This document shows, piece by piece, positions 63,382 to 64,000 of a stretch of DNA of 64,000 nucleotides. Made by a program: the position numbers and the translations under genes. The stretch's first letter is position 1, and each line of letters starts with the position of its first letter. Under the pieces are notes generated by a model. The model did not search any database. It was not told the origin of the DNA and saw only the letters and a list, made by a program, of their open reading frames with translations. Source of the DNA: an uncultured Rhodopila sp. (GTDB lineage: Bacteria; Pseudomonadota; Alphaproteobacteria; Acetobacterales; Acetobacteraceae); contig NZ_CAJATU010000042.1 of assembly GCF_903944925.1 (NCBI RefSeq), positions 248,001 through 312,000 on the forward strand. The letters run 5' to 3'.

Positions 63382-64000
63382 TCAGAACTGGAAGTACAGA
63401 AACTCAGTCGTGCCGCCCAGCGCTAGCACACCGAGCGCGGCGATGGCGCCGCACACCAGGGCCCAGCGCAGGTTCGGCTGCCAGGTCAGGCGCGGATACG
63501 GGTTAGCCACCGGCCGCCCCGGGGCCGGTTCGAACCGGCTCATGATCTGTTGCGTATTCGGACACGCCCAGACGATGGCGAACAAGATCGTTACCTGTAT
63601 CACCACCATGATCGGCAGGCCCGAACCGATGCCGTGCAGGCCAAGCATGCCGGCCAAAAGGTGCAGCGCCGTCCCGGTCGAGCGGGCGCGGAAGAACGCA
63701 AACGCCACCAGGGCCGCGACGTAGACCGCCAGTACCTTGCTCGCATGCACCGCTATCCGGATCGCCAGGGGCCGCGGCGGCGGGTTCTTCGGCGCGGGAA
63801 AGAATATCCGCATCGCATGGTTGACCGCTATGTAGACACCGTGCAGCAGTCCGAAAATCAGATACTGCGTGCCCGCGCCATGCCAGATTCCGGCAAGTCC
63901 CATGGTGACCAATGTGGGCATCGCCACCAGCGACGCGAATCCACCGAACGTAGCCGTCACCCGCCGCGAGTTGTCGTACCCCCGCGCCGCCCGCACCCGG
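63382..64000 (-). CDS. MBOAT-family O-acyltransferase, C-terminal part (5' end outside window)
   Basis: The frame is open to the right edge; about 206 residues are visible. TLVTMGLAGIWHGAGTQYLI, FGLLHGVYIAVNHAMR is the MBOAT core with the catalytic histidine (WHGAG), as in AlgI-type alginate or polysaccharide O-acetyltransferases. Several membrane helices follow. The partner acetyltransferase (AlgJ/AlgX-like), if any, lies beyond the window. A GTG at 63996 is in conserved sequence and is not the start. Confidence 0.85.
   Translation of the reverse strand, partial: RVRAARGYDNSRRVTATFGGFASLVAMPTLVTMGLAGIWHGAGTQYLIFGLLHGVYIAVNHAMRIFFPAPKNPPPRPLAIRIAVHASKVLAVYVAALVAFAFFRARSTGTALHLLAGMLGLHGIGSGLPIMVVIQVTILFAIVWACPNTQQIMSRFEPAPGRPVANPYPRLTWQPNLRWALVCGAIAALGVLALGGTTEFLYFQF

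Noticed and set aside
63521-63545. GGTTCGAACC-like sequence resembling a tRNA T-arm
   Set aside because: It lies inside the MBOAT reading frame and no acceptor, D or anticodon arms can be built around it. No tRNA was found anywhere in the window.

Overview
The window is high-GC, densely coded chromosomal DNA from an alphaproteobacterium, most likely an acid- or soil-type member of the Acetobacteraceae/Rhodospirillales. This rests on the FlbT/FlaF flagellin regulators, the petABC bc1 operon, the ffh-rpsP-rimM-trmD-rplS block and the mixture of oxidoreductases. The lineage is inferred from gene content and protein character, not from a tree. I see no tRNA, rRNA, CRISPR array, integrase or intact insertion sequence. 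About 60 intact protein genes and two broken ones are supported.

1-7.3 kb holds a secreted DUF1800/DUF1501 pair, NudC, a DUF488 protein and a three-gene molybdenum hydroxylase of the PaoABC aldehyde oxidase type. 7.3-8.0 kb carries two overlapping remnants (a frameshifted HEPN-like gene and a degraded companion). An MFS transporter, a Baeyer-Villiger-type monooxygenase, an F420/FMN-type PPOX protein and a crotonase follow. 12.7-15.9 kb is the most unusual block: four minus-strand genes whose ends all overlap. They encode a binding-protein-like protein without signal peptide, a HypB/UreG-type GTPase with two CxxC pairs, an ABC ATPase without permease, and a YdjA-like nitroreductase. A divergent aldehyde dehydrogenase and an intervening inverted repeat adjoin it.

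17.6-24.1 kb has a globin-coupled chemoreceptor, the ffh-rpsP-rimM-trmD-rplS operon behind a promoter and a structured leader, and a DUF433/DUF5615 toxin-antitoxin pair. 24.1-36.8 kb is housekeeping and metabolic: an ArsB protein read in frame into a DUF606 protein, MFS, DUF427, CinA/PncC, a CYP153-like P450, MutL, a glycosyltransferase, a sensor kinase and a FadL-type porin. 36.8-44.5 kb has HemF, the bc1 complex genes, MtnP, RlpA, an exosortase-type O-antigen ligase with a tiny membrane-protein neighbour, and dienelactone hydrolase.

44.6-57.2 kb is a late flagellar cluster. flgD-fliK and flgE-flgK-flgL are transcribed divergently from two good sigma-54 sites. Flagellin, FlbT, FlaF and a DUF1217 protein follow, then a TPR methyltransferase overlapping a TPR-GT41 glycosyltransferase, which together look like a flagellin modification unit. 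57.3-64 kb has two small coiled-coil proteins, exonuclease III, a FAA hydrolase, DctA, a Tat-exported solute-binding protein, an adenosine kinase-like PfkB protein, a palindromic intergenic repeat and the 3' part of an MBOAT acetyltransferase gene cut by the window edge.
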